DNA from: Dromaius novaehollandiae
Lineage: Eukaryota; Chordata; Aves; Casuariiformes; Dromaiidae
NCBI RefSeq assembly: GCF_036370855.1
Contig: NC_088113.1
Location: 20,914,501 to 20,978,500, forward strand
Reading direction: 5' to 3'
Length of the DNA: 64,000 bases
Below the pieces are notes generated by a model. The model did not search any database. It saw only the letters and a program-made list of their open reading frames with translations, and was not told the origin of the DNA. Each line of letters starts with the position of its first letter. Position 1 is the first letter of the stretch. Below are positions 61,563 through 64,000 of this stretch, piece by piece. Both the position numbers and the translations under genes were made by a program.

Positions 61563-64000
61563 CTAAAAACAAGCAGGAAAGAGTTAACTCACCAGGGCTC
61601 TTTTCTTTCCTTATTTCTCTGGCTTTAACCGTGGCCCGTCCGGGGGTGGGGGGGAGTCAGCAGCTCCTGCACCCCCAGGAAAACTTGCCCATCTCTTGGC
61701 GCTCCAGGACACCTAGGAGCAGCCCTTCCCAGTGTGCTCCGGGCTGGGCAGCGTTTCCCCAGCGGAGCGCTCCCAGCGCTGCTTCCTGCCTGCAGACGTG
61801 CCTGAGCAATGGCACTGTCTGTAATTGAGGACAATTAGAAAGCGCTCGCATCCTGCAGGAGCGGATGGCTGAGCCCTGGAGTTTACCCTTTAATCTCCAT
61901 CCCCACCAGCCTGCTTCTGGCAAGCAGGCAGCGTGTGGGAGGTGAGGACAGGGTGCAACTCTATTAAAACGGCTCTGTAAAACGTCTCAGACTTTGTTTT
62001 TGAGAGCAAATTATCTACTGCAACAGGAAGTACCAACGGAGCAACGCCGCTCGTGAACAACAGGAGTGTCTGGCGGTGCAAATCTGGGTAGCAACAATGA
62101 TTTCCTAAGACCTTATTAGCTGCCTGACGCTGCAGAAAAGGCACCTGTAGCACAGCCCTGAGCTAAGGGACTGATCCCCGGCTTCCCTGGCCGCGGGGGC
62201 TCGTATCGGCACGGGCAGACCCCACGGGCAGGGCCCAGCGGAGCCGGCGGTGCCGCAGCCGGCGCTGGCACCGGGGCGGGTTTTGCCTCCGAGCCCTCGG
62301 GACGGGGCTGCGGGCGCCCGGGCTGCTCCCCTCCCGCGGAGGGTCCTGCAGCGGGACCGCGCCATCCCCGGCAGGCAGAGCCTCCCGGCAGCGCCGGCGA
62401 CTTCCCCGTGGCATAGGCTGCATTCCTCTCTCCCACTCCTGCGGCTGAAAGGACATTTTCTCTCCCTCGCTCCCGCTCCCTCCTCTCTAACCTTTACAGC
62501 GCTCGGAGACACAGCCCTTGGCCGGCTTCCAGCGCCGGAAAGGTCAGCCGCAGGGTTTCAAAACCATCCTCGCCCAGGCAGCAGCCAGTTCTCAATGGAA
62601 GGAGGGGCCCAGGGACCTCCCGGAGCTGAACTTCCCAAACGCCCCGCCGCGGAGGAAGCACAGACGGGTCCCGTATTAACACGTTCCCGCTAACGATTCC
62701 CTTAGCAGCCCCCCCCCCCCCCAGCTTCCCTCCCGGAGCGACGGACAGGGACCACATCCAGCGCTGCCGGGCAGAGGGGAACACCTAAAACGTTTCCAGC
62801 CCTGCTTTCAACTCGCTTTCCTTCGCCTGAAGGAACATTGCAAGGGCTCGGAAACTCCCAGGTGTGGGGTTCTCCTTTTTTTAATCTGCCGGTCCTTGGA
62901 AGCAGTGCAATCCCCATTCCCTTCTCTGCTAAGAAGCAACGGGCAGGAAACCCCTCCGACGCACGGCTGTACCCCATAAAAGCTGCCCCGTCGCACCACC
63001 GCTGGCTGACTCTCTTTTTTTTTTTATTGTGAACAAACGAATGGCTTTAAAGGCAGGTTTGTGCTTTCTCTGCCCTGCCCTCGTCGCTGCAGACACATCT
63101 GCTCGCCCGGGGCAGGAACCGCGGGATCTGGCCGTCCCTCCCCCCGGCCGAGACGGGCCTCGCGGGGTTTCCTGCAATTCACAGCTCAGGACGGCGGCAC
63201 CGGCCCCCCAGCGCCCGCCGCCGCCCCCCCCCGGCTCCCCGCCGGCCCCCCCGGGCCGGTGCCCTTGGCGGGCCGGGGCAGGGCAGGAGCCGCGCGAGGC
63301 ACCGCGCAGCAGGGCCCCAAGGCGCGGAGCAGCGCGGCCTCGCCAGAAACTCCATCTTGCACTCAGGGCCACAGCACCACAAAGGTCTCTCTGTTGCAAA
63401 CTACGGACAGCGTCTTCATTGTAAGGGTTTTCAGGGAGCCGGCCACCCTAATATCTGGCCTCCACACAGGCTTATTCAAGATTACTGCTGCAGCTTAAGA
63501 GACGGCTGCAAATGCCAAGGTGGCACCTGCCAGGTGGCAACTGAGGAGGCCTGGGAGCGACCGCGGCGGTTCCTGAAAACGCCCGGCCCAGGCGCATCTT
63601 CCGCAGGGTTCGACCTGCAGCGGACATCCAGCCCCAGCGCCCGAGGCTAACCCACGGGGCGTCACGCTCTACACACCCTCATACGCCTCGGAAAAACCAG
63701 CGTCTCCTACGCACATGCTCTGTAAAATGCTTTATAAATGCGCACAGCTCTCTCTAGGTGCAACATTATCAGCCCCCGATTGGGAAAGCTTTGGATATCA
63801 AACAAGAAACCAATCACTACAAATGACTCGGGTCACATAAGGCCATCACACATCTACAAGTCCGTGATACGACCGTCAGGAGAAGGAGCGTGCTGCCCTG
63901 TCTAGCAGCCCCGTCTCCGTCAATACACTGTCACCCCGCGCTTTTCAGCCAGGGCCTTCTGCTCTGCAGTGCTAACACCCTCGTCCAAAACGCTAACAGG
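61563..64000 (-). other. NOL4L: NOL4L intron continuing past the window end
   Basis: Sequence upstream of the exon at 61562, beginning with its pyrimidine-rich acceptor (GCTTGTTTTTAG on the minus strand). Apart from the CpG island at 62150-63350 I see no exon. The last 400 bases are unremarkable. Confidence 0.6.
62150..63350 (-). promoter_or_regulatory. NOL4L: CpG island upstream of NOL4L exon 61562-61421
   Basis: Two CpG-dense blocks (about 62170-62500 and 63090-63350) lie 0.6-1.8 kb upstream of the most 5' coding exon in view. The mammalian gene has a short isoform starting near this exon, so this could be its promoter. A C14 run lies at 62709-62722. Which donor, if any, feeds the 61562 acceptor from here could not be settled. 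Confidence 0.4.

Overview
This is vertebrate nuclear DNA, almost certainly from a bird. The exons translate into proteins very close to mammalian KIF3B, ASXL1 and NOL4L, but introns are short, CpG islands are dense, and GC-rich minisatellites and G/C homopolymers are common, as on avian microchromosomes. The order KIF3B(+) - ASXL1(+) - NOL4L(-) matches the conserved block on human 20q11.21. I cannot name the species. No prokaryotic feature, CRISPR array, tRNA or rRNA is visible.

Layout. (1) 1-960: intergenic DNA with no gene I recognise. (2) About 960-16,080: KIF3B. A CpG-island promoter holds five X-box/ETS-like sites. The 5'UTR is split between a first exon ending at 1531 and a second starting at 7391. 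Nine exons in total, eight of them coding, give 739 residues. A 3.6 kb 3'UTR ends at AATAAA 16056-16061. Intron 1 contains a GTGTGCACAC-rich minisatellite. (3) About 16,400-35,790: ASXL1. A CpG-island promoter carries an inverted pair of ZNF143-like motifs, and twelve coding exons give 1547 residues. The gene starts within about 0.6 kb of the KIF3B poly(A) signal. (4) 35,790-38,540: the gap between the convergent 3' ends of ASXL1 and NOL4L. (5) 38,540 to beyond 64,000: NOL4L on the minus strand. It has a 4.7 kb 3'UTR and seven coding exons in view (438 codons). Any further 5' exons lie outside the window. Its 11.2 kb intron (50,248-61,420) has CpG islands, AT-richer islands with homeobox-like motifs, and a 53-bp minisatellite of eleven copies.

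The genes act in separate processes. KIF3B is a motor subunit of heterotrimeric kinesin-2 (intraflagellar transport). ASXL1 is the chromatin cofactor that activates the BAP1 H2A deubiquitinase. NOL4L is a poorly characterised nuclear protein. Their proximity is conserved synteny, not an operon.

I found no undescribed multi-gene system. The leads most worth checking are the X-box/ETS array and overlapping uORF of KIF3B, a 75-nt in-frame stop-free intron in ASXL1, the regulatory-looking islands in the large NOL4L intron, and the two minisatellites. All exon boundaries were read by eye from splice sites plus remembered family sequences; no alignment was run.
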